Notes under the pieces: model-generated
The model's input: the letters and a program-made list of their open reading frames with translations, nothing else
Databases searched by the model: none
What the model was told of the DNA's origin: nothing
Shown: positions 26,426 through 34,856 of the stretch, one piece after another
Layout of the letters: the number at the start of each line of letters is the position of its first letter
Position numbering within the stretch: position 1 is the stretch's first letter
Position numbers and translations under genes: made by a program
NCBI RefSeq assembly: GCF_017876675.1
Contig: NZ_JAGIOI010000001.1
Span: forward strand, 682,001-746,000
Direction: 5' to 3'
Length of the DNA: 64,000 nucleotides
From: Arthrobacter stackebrandtii
Lineage (GTDB): Bacteria > Actinomycetota > Actinomycetes > Actinomycetales > Micrococcaceae

Positions 26426-27765
26426 GGCAGCTCAACATCCGATGATCGGTGCGGAATGCTCAGAACGGCGATGGGTTCCCCGCGGAGCGCAGCCGGAACA
26501 ACCACGCCGCCCACGGCAGCATCACCGGTGCCAAGCCAGCTTCCTCCGGCAAGGTCCAACGGTGCAGGTGGAAGCTCAGCGTCAGGTGTCAGGACACACA
26601 GATATGTTGCCTCCGGCCCGACCGTGACGGCATAGTGCGGTTGCTGCTGGTCGCTGAGCGTTCCCGTCCATGGACGAGTGTTGTAGATGGCCTGGCCGTT
26701 GACATCCAACCAGGCGCCAAGGCCCAACAGCCGGTCGCGGTAGATCGCGGGAATGGTGCCATCGGCTGCAAGGCCGATGTTCAGCAGGAAGTTGCCGTTG
26801 CGAGAAACAACGGAAACGAGGTGCTGCACCAGTTCAGCCACGCTGAGGACGTCGGCTGCCGTCTCCTGTTGGTTGACGCCGAAGGACTTGCCCAGTCCGC
26901 GGCAGCTCTCCCAGTTTTTGTCCGATAGCCCTCCGATGTCGCTGTATTCCCGTGTCAGGTAGCCGTGGGAGGGAACACCCCAGCGGTCATTGACGATGCC
27001 TTCCGGCACCGTCCGCAGGTATTCGCGGAACAATGCCGCCACACCGAATTCTGAGTCTGACTTTCCCCCGTCAGGCCATTCAATGTCATTCCACAGGATG
27101 TCGGGGGAAAAGCGCTCGATAAGCTCCACCGCCTGTGCGTGGGAGTAGCGCGCGAAATCTTCATCGTTGCGGCGCAGCCGGAAAATGTCGGCATCTGAGT
27201 CAATGGCCCTGAAATCGCTCACATGCCAGTCGAGCGCACCTGAAAAGTAGCTGCCAAACTTGAGCCCGGCGGAACGGGATGAATCGGCAAACTCCTGCAT
27301 GAGGTCACGCCGGGGGCCGCGAACCGCGCTGTTGAAGGGCGTGGTGTCGGTTGCCCACAGGCAGAATCCATCATGGTGCTTGGCCGTCGGCACAACGTAT
27401 TTGGCGCCTGCCTTCCGGAAAAGCGCAACGCAGTCATCGGCGTCGAACTTCTCTGCCGTCCACACATCAGCCAGGTCTTCATAGCTGGTTCCCTCGCCGA
27501 AGGTGGCGCGCTGGTAGGCCTGGGCACTGCTGCCTTCGACACGCACCGTGTTGCCGTACCATTCCGCATACTGGTGGTCCCGGTAGGCGTCCTCAACCGC
27601 TGTCGGCGAATCGCCTACTTCAGCCCAGGCGGGAACGGAGTACAGCCCCCAGTGGACGAAGATGCCGAATTTTGCGTCGGCGAGCCACGTGGGAAAGTTC
27701 CACTCGGGATAGGTGGGGTTGTGTTCGCCAAAGTCAGGCCCAACACGGTCCTCAAAATTAATCAC
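26422..27765 (-). CDS. GH29 alpha-L-fucosidase (cytoplasmic)
   Basis: A 447-residue retaining fucosidase. Family signatures: KFGIFVHWGLYSVPAW, KHHDGFCLW (HH at 130-131) and FGSYFSGALDWH. The nucleophile is probably D227 in ILWNDIEWPD. RNGNFLLNIGLAADGTIP is the conserved end of the barrel. A C-terminal beta-sandwich follows. No signal peptide, so it hydrolyses imported fucosides. Lies directly after the permease genes (33-bp gap) and overlaps the ROK kinase gene. Confidence 0.9.
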   Translation of the reverse strand: MINFEDRVGPDFGEHNPTYPEWNFPTWLADAKFGIFVHWGLYSVPAWAEVGDSPTAVEDAYRDHQYAEWYGNTVRVEGSSAQAYQRATFGEGTSYEDLADVWTAEKFDADDCVALFRKAGAKYVVPTAKHHDGFCLWATDTTPFNSAVRGPRRDLMQEFADSSRSAGLKFGSYFSGALDWHVSDFRAIDSDADIFRLRRNDEDFARYSHAQAVELIERFSPDILWNDIEWPDGGKSDSEFGVAALFREYLRTVPEGIVNDRWGVPSHGYLTREYSDIGGLSDKNWESCRGLGKSFGVNQQETAADVLSVAELVQHLVSVVSRNGNFLLNIGLAADGTIPAIYRDRLLGLGAWLDVNGQAIYNTRPWTGTLSDQQQPHYAVTVGPEATYLCVLTPDAELPPAPLDLAGGSWLGTGDAAVGGVVVPAALRGEPIAVLSIPHRSSDVELP

Positions 27766-27798
27766 TTTTATACCTTTGTATGAAGAGGTGGATGGCGG

Positions 27799-28689
27799 CT
27801 AGCGGCCGGCCAGGCCAACAGTCGCGATGCCCTTGACCAGGTGCTTCTGCAGGGCTATCACCATGATCAGGGTGGGAAGAATGGCTATGACGGATGCCGC
27901 CATCACGAGGTTCCAGGAGTTTCCGTGTTCCCCGAAGAACGTCTGCAGGCCCAAGGACACGTTGCCGAGTTCGTTAACGTCGTTGACGACAATCAGGGGC
28001 CACAGGAAGCTGTTCCAGAAGGTAATGAACGTCCAGACGCCCAGCACGGCCAGTGAAGGCTTTGCCAGTGGCAGGATGATCCGGGTGAAGGTCCGCCATT
28101 GGCTGCAGCCGTCCATCCTGGATGCTTCCACCAGTTCGTAGGGGATGCCGAGGAAGAACTGCCGCAGGAGGAATACCCCGAAGGCCCCGAAGGCCCACGG
28201 GAGAATCAGTGCCTGCCAGGTGTTGATCCAGCCCAGTTTCTGCATCAGCAGGAACATGGGAATGACCAGCACTTCCTGGGGAATCATCATGGTGGCCAGG
28301 TAGAGCAGCATGTACTTGTCGCGACCGCGCCATTTGAGAATTCCAAAGCTGTAGGCGGCCAGTGATGAAACGGCCAGGACGATCAGCGTGCCTGCAACTG
28401 ACACGATCAGCCCGTTGATGATGAAGCGGAAAAATGGCGTGTAGTTGAAGACTTCAATGAAGTTCTGCCACCGGATCTCAGAACCTATCAGGGTCGGTGG
28501 CTGGGAAAATATTTCACCGTTCGGCTTCAGGGCGGAGAAGAAGGTGAAGATAATCGGGAACAGAAAAAGTACTGCCACGATGGCCAGCAGGACTTCACTG
28601 CCGAGCTTCAGCGGGCGGAACCGGAACTTGGACTTTTCAGTGTTCTGGCTCGCGTGCGGGGACTTGGCCTGGACTTGGATGTTAGTCAT
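27799..28689 (-). CDS. carbohydrate ABC permease, MalG type
   Basis: A 296-residue permease with six membrane helices. The EAA loop ELVEASRMDGCSQWRTFTRI contacts an ATPase. Start overlaps the MalF-type gene by 8 bp. No ATPase is encoded in this operon, which is normal for CUT1 importers that share an MsiK-type ATPase encoded elsewhere. Imports an oligosaccharide, likely fucosylated. Confidence 0.92.
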   Translation of the reverse strand: MTNIQVQAKSPHASQNTEKSKFRFRPLKLGSEVLLAIVAVLFLFPIIFTFFSALKPNGEIFSQPPTLIGSEIRWQNFIEVFNYTPFFRFIINGLIVSVAGTLIVLAVSSLAAYSFGILKWRGRDKYMLLYLATMMIPQEVLVIPMFLLMQKLGWINTWQALILPWAFGAFGVFLLRQFFLGIPYELVEASRMDGCSQWRTFTRIILPLAKPSLAVLGVWTFITFWNSFLWPLIVVNDVNELGNVSLGLQTFFGEHGNSWNLVMAASVIAILPTLIMVIALQKHLVKGIATVGLAGR

Positions 28690-29614
28690 AGTGAACCCAT
28701 TTCTTCTGTCCCAGCCACTGAATCATTGTGACAATAAGGATCAAGGCAAAGAGAATGATGGCGGGGGCAGCTGCGGCACCGAGTTCGCCACCTTGGAAAG
28801 CGGTTTGATAGACGTTCATGACCACGGTCACTGTGGAGGTTCCCGGACCCCCTGCGGTCATCACAAATGGTTCGGAGAATATTTGGAATGCCGAAATCAT
28901 GGTGACCGTTGAAGCGAAGAAGATCGCGGGTGTCAGCAGCGGAATCTTGATTCGGAGGAGCTGGCCCAACCCGTGGGCACCGTCCAGCATGGACGCATCA
29001 ATGATGTCTTGGGGCAGCTGGTCAATGGCCGCAGAGAAAATCAGCATGTTGTAGCCAAAACCCTGCCACACGATGACAACCACGACGGCCAGAAGGGCCG
29101 TGCTGCTGTCACCGAGAACGTTGGGCATGTGGATGCCAAACCATGACTGCAGGGTCGAGTCGATAAGGCCGTTGGGCTGGTAGATCAATTTCCAAATAAC
29201 GGCAGTTGCCACTGTTGGTGTCACGACCGGCAGGAAAAACAAGACCCTGTACAGCCGGCTGAAGCGGCTGGTGGCGACCCAGAACGCCGTTGACAGCGTC
29301 AGGACGAGATTTACCGGGACAACGACGATGGTGAAGACGAACGTGTTGATCAGTGCCGCCGTGAATTGGCTTCCTGGCGCGAAGAGGTTGCGGTAGTTGT
29401 CCAATCCGGCAAATGTCACTTCCCCGAACGTGGGCCAGTGGAAGAAGCTCGTGGCGATGGCCAAGATGGTGGGGAAGAGGATGAATACCGTCATCCCGAT
29501 GGCGCTGGGGGTTAGAAACCCCAGCGCCGAACGGGAATCAGAGCCCTTCCGCTTCTTTGGCGCAACAGGATCGGGGATCCTACGTGGCACGGTTTTAGTA
29601 GTTATTGCCGTCAC
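28682..29614 (-). CDS. carbohydrate ABC permease, MalF type
   Basis: A 310-residue CUT1 permease with six membrane helices and the EAA loop DIIDASMLDGAHGLGQLLRI. Pairs with the MalG-type protein encoded just downstream; 49 bp after the binding-protein gene. The N-terminal 30 residues are basic and cytoplasmic. Confidence 0.92.
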   Translation of the reverse strand: MTAITTKTVPRRIPDPVAPKKRKGSDSRSALGFLTPSAIGMTVFILFPTILAIATSFFHWPTFGEVTFAGLDNYRNLFAPGSQFTAALINTFVFTIVVVPVNLVLTLSTAFWVATSRFSRLYRVLFFLPVVTPTVATAVIWKLIYQPNGLIDSTLQSWFGIHMPNVLGDSSTALLAVVVVIVWQGFGYNMLIFSAAIDQLPQDIIDASMLDGAHGLGQLLRIKIPLLTPAIFFASTVTMISAFQIFSEPFVMTAGGPGTSTVTVVMNVYQTAFQGGELGAAAAPAIILFALILIVTMIQWLGQKKWVHYD

Positions 29615-29663
29615 GGTGGCACCTTTCTGCTGCTGCCGGCTTGAGCGGAATCGTTTGCAAGGG

Positions 29664-30953
29664 CTACTTCGCTCCGCTTTGCTGCACGGCCTTCAGTGCT
29701 TCAGACGGTGTGCTCTTGCCGCTGAACGCCTGCTGGAACTGCTGCGCCATCAATTTGGTGACCTTGTCCCAGTTGCTGGTGCTGATGAACGGTGTCGCCG
29801 ATTCGGAGGCAGCCTTGGTCACAACCGAGGCCTGATCTGAGTAGCCGGGATTCTTCGGGTCCACGTCCTTCTTCAACCCTTCGATGAAGGCAGGGACGGC
29901 CGCGGTTCGGGCCGGCAGGTTGCCGGCGTTGGCCGATGCCATCTGCGACTCTGCATCGGTGAGCACACCGATTGCCTGGGCGGCTTCGGTCTTGTTCTTG
30001 CAGGTGGAGGAGATGCCGAATCCGGAGTTGGCTGAGAACGTTCCGGCGCCTTCGGTGCCCTGGGGCAGGGTCACAACCCCTACCTGGAATCCGGCGGCGT
30101 CAGTGACGTTGCTCTTCATGTTCCATGAGCCGTCAACGGCCATGGCCACATTGCCGGCGACGAACTGCTGCTCGCCCCACGGCACGTCAGACGAACTTGC
30201 GGGAATGCTGCTGATCTTGTCTTCGGTGGCGAGGCCCGTGTACCAGGAGAATGCGGATTCAAATGCCGGGTCGGTCATCTGCAGCTCGCCGTTGGCGGAG
30301 ACTGGCTTGGCGCCGTTGTAGGCGAGAAGCTGTGCTGACATGTGCAGGTCGGAGAACGTCTGGCCGAAGGCAGGCTTTCCGGTTGCCTCCGTGATCTTCT
30401 TGGCTGCCGCGACGAATTCGTCGGTGGTCCAGCCGTCCTTGGGTTCTTCAACGCCGGCAGCCTTGAACGCATCCTTGTTGTAGTACATGACCATGGTGGA
30501 AAGACCGTAGGGCAGCGCATACTGCTTGTCACCATTCTGAAGGGCCTTCAATGCCCCCGCTTCCCATTCTGATTCGGTGAAGCCCGCGGCTTTGGCAAGA
30601 TCACCGTCGATGGGTGTCATGGCCTTGGCAAATGCCGGCAGGCGCAGGCTCTGCATGCTGACGATGCACGGGGCCGTGCCGGATGCCAGCTGCGACTGCA
30701 TCTTGGTGAAGTAATCCGAGAACGGCGCCGTTGTCAGATTGACCTTGATGTTCGGGTACTTCTCAGTGACCTTTCCGGCAAGGTCCTTCCAGGTCTGATT
30801 GCCTTCATCGCCCTGTGACCAGAAGGACCAGTCAAGGGTAACTTCGCCGCCGGCGTTGCCGCCGTCGGAGGGTGCCGTGGAACCACAGGCACTGGCACCC
30901 AGTGCAAGTGCGCCACCAAGGGCAATCGCTGTTAGCTTCTTTGCTAATTTCAT
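29664..30953 (-). CDS. CUT1 sugar-binding lipoprotein
   Basis: A 429-residue extracellular solute-binding protein (family 1). Signal peptide MKLAKKLTAIALGGALALGA followed by lipobox SAC (Cys at about residue 23). The mature protein has the family N-lobe (VTLDWSFWSQGDEGNQTW) and hinge motifs such as MAVDGSWN. First gene of the fucoside operon, preceded by a promoter (31033-31062) and the palindromic operator at 31000-31021. It sets the specificity of import; the ligand is inferred to be a fucosylated or sulfated oligosaccharide. Confidence 0.9.
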   Translation of the reverse strand: MKLAKKLTAIALGGALALGASACGSTAPSDGGNAGGEVTLDWSFWSQGDEGNQTWKDLAGKVTEKYPNIKVNLTTAPFSDYFTKMQSQLASGTAPCIVSMQSLRLPAFAKAMTPIDGDLAKAAGFTESEWEAGALKALQNGDKQYALPYGLSTMVMYYNKDAFKAAGVEEPKDGWTTDEFVAAAKKITEATGKPAFGQTFSDLHMSAQLLAYNGAKPVSANGELQMTDPAFESAFSWYTGLATEDKISSIPASSSDVPWGEQQFVAGNVAMAVDGSWNMKSNVTDAAGFQVGVVTLPQGTEGAGTFSANSGFGISSTCKNKTEAAQAIGVLTDAESQMASANAGNLPARTAAVPAFIEGLKKDVDPKNPGYSDQASVVTKAASESATPFISTSNWDKVTKLMAQQFQQAFSGKSTPSEALKAVQQSGAK

Positions 30954-30999
30954 GTCAATCCTTTGTCAGAGCCGTAGGCTCGTTGGCCTTGTGCTTATA

Positions 31000-31021
31000 A
31001 TTAATTCGGCGCCGAATTAAT
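31000..31021. promoter_or_regulatory. perfect 22-bp palindromic operator
   Basis: ATTAATTCGGC followed by its exact complement GCCGAATTAAT, with no spacer. It lies between the binding-protein gene (starting at 30953, minus) and the ROK repressor gene (starting at 31096, plus). On the minus strand it is 11 bases past the -10 box, so bound repressor would block the operon. The likely ligand protein is the ROK regulator at 31096. Confidence 0.85.
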
Positions 31022-31032
31022 GGCGTGATGTT

Positions 31033-31062
31033 AGGATAATCACAAGTATTGGCGCTAGTCAA
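31033..31062 (-). promoter_or_regulatory. promoter of the fucoside operon
   Basis: Minus strand: TTGACT (plus 31057-31062), 18-base spacer, TATCCT (plus 31033-31038). Close to the housekeeping consensus, 80 bases upstream of the binding-protein ATG. Confidence 0.6.
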
Positions 31063-31095
31063 CACCGGCTCACCAGGGGGAAGAAAATTTCAAAG

Positions 31096-32292
31096 TTGAG
31101 AATCCGCCCCCACACGACCCCAACTCGCGACGCCGTCAGCCGCGCCGAGATACTCGGACTCTTGGGGCAGACAGGCACTTTGAGCCGCAGTGAAATCGCC
31201 AAGCTGCTGGGTCTCGGGCCGGCAACCGTCACTGCGCAAGTCCGAAAACTCATCTCAGATGGATACGTCCGTGAGCTGGCAGTTGACGCCCGGTCAGGAG
31301 CCGGACGGCCCCGGATCCCGGTGGAGCTGATCCCCGACTCCGCCCTCGTAATCGGCGTCAGCGTCACCCCGACGAGCCTGATCACCGTGACCATGCTGAT
31401 CGACGGCACGATCCTGAATGCCAGGTCCCGCGTTTTTGATCCTTCCAAGCACGTGGTGGAGCAATTCAAGGCCCTGGTGAATGACCAGCGGGCCACCTTG
31501 GACCACCCTGAGCGTGTGATTGCCGTGGGGATCTCCATCTCTGGTGCTGTGGACCAGGCGCTGACGACGGTTCGCATCTCCACGACATTGAATTGGCAGG
31601 ACTTTGATCTTGGTCCCCGGCTGCAGCGGGCCGTCGATCTTCCCGTCTTCGTCTCGAATGACCTGTTTGCCCTCTCGACCCGAGAGGTCAGTTTTGGGTT
31701 CGGGCATGACAGGGATGATTTCCTTCTGCTCGGCCTTGGCTACGGCGTCGGTCTGGGCATCGTCAACCGACGGCGTGTTTTCAGCGGCTCGGGGGGATCG
31801 TCAACGGAATTTGGCCACATGTCGGTGGATACGAATGGTCCGCTGTGTGTCTGCGGCAACTACGGCTGCCTTCAGGTTTACGCAGGGCTGGAAGAACTGC
31901 TCCACCAAGCCCCTGGCAGGCCCTCTGCCGGTCGCCTGGCTGAGCTCCAGCAGAGGCTCCAGGCTGAAAACGACAACGAGCTGGCGGATTTCCTGGAGGA
32001 TGTTGGGCACCGCATCGGGCGTTCCGTTGGCGGAGTCGTGAATCTTTTGGGCATTGGAACGATTATCGTCACAGGCGAAACGACGAGCCTCTGGCCCGCC
32101 CTTAGCGATGGATTCACCCGCGGCCTGGACGAAACGGTGCTCAAGTTCCTGCAACCGGTGGAAATCACAGTCAAGACTTGGACCGACTCTGAAGACGCGG
32201 TCGGTGCTGCCGGTTTGGCCTTGCACAATGCGATCAGCCTCAACGTTCCGTTCCATGCCCGTGGCCGCCTTGCCCAGGCGGCCACGGAGTAG
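31096..32292 (+). CDS. ROK-family transcriptional repressor of the fucoside operon
   Basis: A 398-residue regulator. An N-terminal winged helix-turn-helix (SRSEIAKLLGLGPATVTAQV) is joined to a ROK sugar-binding domain with the Asp of VSNDLFA, the sugar-binding EFGHMSVD and zinc motif CVCGNYGC. Starts at TTG 31096; no ATG or GTG lies nearby, and GGGGGAAG is about 13 bases upstream. Divergent from the operon it probably represses through the 22-bp palindrome, with the sugar as inducer. Its stop is 1 bp from the stop of the convergent GH29 gene. Confidence 0.88.
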   Translation: MRIRPHTTPTRDAVSRAEILGLLGQTGTLSRSEIAKLLGLGPATVTAQVRKLISDGYVRELAVDARSGAGRPRIPVELIPDSALVIGVSVTPTSLITVTMLIDGTILNARSRVFDPSKHVVEQFKALVNDQRATLDHPERVIAVGISISGAVDQALTTVRISTTLNWQDFDLGPRLQRAVDLPVFVSNDLFALSTREVSFGFGHDRDDFLLLGLGYGVGLGIVNRRRVFSGSGGSSTEFGHMSVDTNGPLCVCGNYGCLQVYAGLEELLHQAPGRPSAGRLAELQQRLQAENDNELADFLEDVGHRIGRSVGGVVNLLGIGTIIVTGETTSLWPALSDGFTRGLDETVLKFLQPVEITVKTWTDSEDAVGAAGLALHNAISLNVPFHARGRLAQAATE

Positions 32293-32293
32293 G

Positions 32294-33640
32294 CTACTTC
32301 CGCGGTTGCGGGTCCATTTCCAACACGAAGACCGGCACCACGCCGTTCACGTCAATTTCCCTGACGTCGATGTTGAGCTCGCCGAGCGGGTCGCTGAGGA
32401 ACCTGTCATCCAATGTCGTCCGGAAGGTGAACGGCAGCTGTGCTCCTGAACCCAGGTGCCGGACCGCGGTGACGCGCTTGCCCGGAATGCTTCGGACGGT
32501 CACGGTTTCCACCGGCTTCGCCAACGCGAACAGGTAGGTGTTGTTGCCAGCGGCTGTGCTGGGTCCGTAGTACTGCCACGGCTCAAGGCCCGGTTGAACA
32601 CCGTGCACGGCTTCCTTGTTGCAGGCCATCCACCCTGCCAGCCCGTCCAGCAGGGCGGACTGTTCGGGTGCGAGGCTGCCATCGGCGGTGGGGCCCACAT
32701 TCAGCAGCAGGTTCCCGCCCTTGGCAACAACTTCAACCGCGGTCCGGACAATTTCGTGCAGCGACTTGTAGTTCTGGTCCTCGGGCACATAGCTCCAGGT
32801 GTCGCACATGGTCATGCAGCATTCCCACGGCTCAGCAAGTGGCTGTGCAGGGATGAACTGCTCGGGTGTGCGGTAGTCCCCGCTGCCGATGAGCCTGTCA
32901 TTGATCACGATCTCCGGCGCCAGGGAACGGATGTGGGCTTCCAGCCCTGCCGCATCCCATTCCTCGCGTGTGCGCTCCCATTCGCCGTCGAACCACAACA
33001 GGTCGATGGGGCCGTACCAGGTCAGCAATTCCGTGAGCTGGTCCTTCAAATACTGTTGGTAATCGGACCAGTCAGCAGCACCGGCCCGTGGATACCTTCC
33101 GTGCTGGTAGGGGCGCATCTCGTCGGTGAAGGCGGGATACTTTGCGTGGCCCCAGTCGGACAGCGAGTAGTACAGGCCGACCTTGATTCCGGCGGCGCGG
33201 AAGGCCTCCGTGTATTCCCTGACCAGGTCTCCCCCACGCCGGCCATACGGGGAGGACTCGATGGTCCGCCCGCTGGCCTTCGAGGGCCACGACGACCATC
33301 CGCTGTGGTGCCGCGCCGTGAAAACGGCGTATGTCATGCCCGCGGCAGCAGCCTTGCGGGCCAATGCCGCCGGATCCCAATGCTCCGGATCAAAGCTGTC
33401 AGCGGTGCTGTGATAGTCCGCGACCAGCGCTGTGGGGCTGTACCCCAGTCCGGCCACGCCGCCGAGCAGCGGCCATGATGCCTCCAGGCCCTGCTGGCTC
33501 GCATGGTCGTAGTGGATAAACATCCCCAGGCCTGCGGCCTTAAACCAGGGTTCCGTATGCTCTGCGGAGTTCGGTCCCAAGGGCGCCTCGGTTTTGGGGT
33601 CGTGAACCTTTTGGTCGGTCCAGTCAATTTCATTGCTCAA
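32294..33640 (-). CDS. second GH29 alpha-L-fucosidase
   Basis: A 448-residue cytoplasmic GH29 enzyme, clearly diverged from the one at 26422. Signatures: GLGMFIHYDHAS, ARHHSGWSSWPSK (HH at 111-112), nucleophile D218 in LLWFDGEWE, and GGNLLLNVGPTADG. No signal peptide. The start is TTG 33640, overlapping the amidohydrolase stop (TTGA) with GAGGAA upstream in that gene. Last gene of the fucose operon; it would free L-fucose inside the cell. Terminal linkage preference cannot be read. Confidence 0.9.
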   Translation of the reverse strand: MSNEIDWTDQKVHDPKTEAPLGPNSAEHTEPWFKAAGLGMFIHYDHASQQGLEASWPLLGGVAGLGYSPTALVADYHSTADSFDPEHWDPAALARKAAAAGMTYAVFTARHHSGWSSWPSKASGRTIESSPYGRRGGDLVREYTEAFRAAGIKVGLYYSLSDWGHAKYPAFTDEMRPYQHGRYPRAGAADWSDYQQYLKDQLTELLTWYGPIDLLWFDGEWERTREEWDAAGLEAHIRSLAPEIVINDRLIGSGDYRTPEQFIPAQPLAEPWECCMTMCDTWSYVPEDQNYKSLHEIVRTAVEVVAKGGNLLLNVGPTADGSLAPEQSALLDGLAGWMACNKEAVHGVQPGLEPWQYYGPSTAAGNNTYLFALAKPVETVTVRSIPGKRVTAVRHLGSGAQLPFTFRTTLDDRFLSDPLGELNIDVREIDVNGVVPVFVLEMDPQPRK

Positions 33641-34521
33641 GGCTGTTCCTCAATTCCTTCGATTGCCAGGGCCGCACACGGGCCTGGGTCAAGCTTGTAC
33701 ACACGCCGGGCGTTGCCACCGAAAATGGCTTGCTGGGCGTCGGTGCCCAGTCCTTCCAGCAGCACCGCCAGCACCCGCGGCCAGGTCGCGTCCGTGCCCG
33801 CCAGCAGGGCCACCGGCCAGTCCGTGCCGAACATGAGCCGTTCCGGACCAAACACCTCAAGGGCATGGTCGACGGCGTCCCCCAGTTCCGCGGTTGTCCA
33901 CGCCTCCCAGTCTGCCTCAGTCGTGAGGCCGGAGAGCTTGGCCGCCACGTTCGGCTGGGCCGCCATCTCGGCCAGGTCGGCGCGCCACGCCGCCACGTCT
34001 CCGGAAGCCAGTGGCGGCTTGCCCAAATGGTCCAGCACAAAACGGGTGTCGGGGTTGCTGCGGACCAGCCCGGCCGCGGCGGCCAGCTGGTCCGGGCGCA
34101 ACACCAAGTCAAAGGTGAGACCGGCCGCGGCCAGCTCCTTCAGCCCGGCGGCGACGGACGGGCGGGACATCCACTGCGGGTCCGGGTCCTGGTGGACCAG
34201 ATGCCGCACGCCCACCAGCGCACCCGAGGCAATGGCGCCGTCGTACTTCTCAAGCTGCGGGGCAAGCGGGGCGGAGAAGTCCACCCATCCCACCACACCC
34301 GCAACCGCAGGATCCGCGGCCAGCGCCAGGAAATCCCGGGTCTCCTGTTCCGAGTTTGCAGTCTGCACCAGCACCGAGGATGAAACTCCGGCGGCAGCCT
34401 GCATGGCAACCAGTTCGGCCAGGGCGAAATCCTTGTCCAGGGCCGGCATCTGGGCGGGGTCAATCCATGGCTGCGGCGTCCGGGACCGGGTCCAGAGATG
34501 GGCGTGTGCGTCGATGCTCAT
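33637..34521 (-). CDS. amidohydrolase-family lactonase, probable L-fuconolactonase
   Basis: A 294-residue TIM-barrel amidohydrolase of the PF04909 type. The metal motif DAHAHLW is at residues 4-10; FVLDHLGKPP and FGTDWPV carry the later His and Asp ligands. Homologues open L-fucono-1,5-lactone or similar sugar lactones after oxidation of the sugar by a dehydrogenase. The assignment to fuconate rests on operon context. ATG overlaps the mutarotase stop (ATGA). Confidence 0.85.
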   Translation of the reverse strand: MSIDAHAHLWTRSRTPQPWIDPAQMPALDKDFALAELVAMQAAAGVSSSVLVQTANSEQETRDFLALAADPAVAGVVGWVDFSAPLAPQLEKYDGAIASGALVGVRHLVHQDPDPQWMSRPSVAAGLKELAAAGLTFDLVLRPDQLAAAAGLVRSNPDTRFVLDHLGKPPLASGDVAAWRADLAEMAAQPNVAAKLSGLTTEADWEAWTTAELGDAVDHALEVFGPERLMFGTDWPVALLAGTDATWPRVLAVLLEGLGTDAQQAIFGGNARRVYKLDPGPCAALAIEGIEEQP

Positions 34522-34847
34522 GGGAGGTGGTAGACCTCTTTGGCGTCAGTCCACATGGCACCGGCAGCCGCCGCCTCTGGCAACGGCTCCTGGCAGGGAT
34601 CCGTCAGCTTCCACCACTCCCTTGTTTTGGGGTCATCGCCCATGGCCGCCATGTCCGCCGCATAATCCGTGCCGACATGCTCGAAGTAGCCGTACAGCGT
34701 GTCCCCAAGGTTGAAGATGGAGTAGCTTTCAAAGTTGCTGGCCTTCAGCCGCGCCTCCACTTCGGGCCACACCTCACGGTGCAGCCGCAGGTATTCCTCA
34801 CGGCGCTCCGGCCTGAGCCCAATGATTTGCAGGTGCCTGGTTCGCAT
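34518..34847 (-). CDS. L-rhamnose/L-fucose mutarotase family protein
   Basis: A 109-residue small dimeric enzyme of the RhaM/YiiL family interconverting sugar anomers. Motifs: LHREVWPEVEARLKASN, YSIFNLGDTLYGYFE, and the late WWKLTDPCQEP. Start ATG 34847 has AGGAGCGG upstream. In oxidative fucose pathways the beta anomer is needed by the dehydrogenase; rhamnose remains possible. Confidence 0.88.
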   Translation of the reverse strand: MRTRHLQIIGLRPERREEYLRLHREVWPEVEARLKASNFESYSIFNLGDTLYGYFEHVGTDYAADMAAMGDDPKTREWWKLTDPCQEPLPEAAAAGAMWTDAKEVYHLP

Positions 34848-34856
34848 GGTCCGCTC

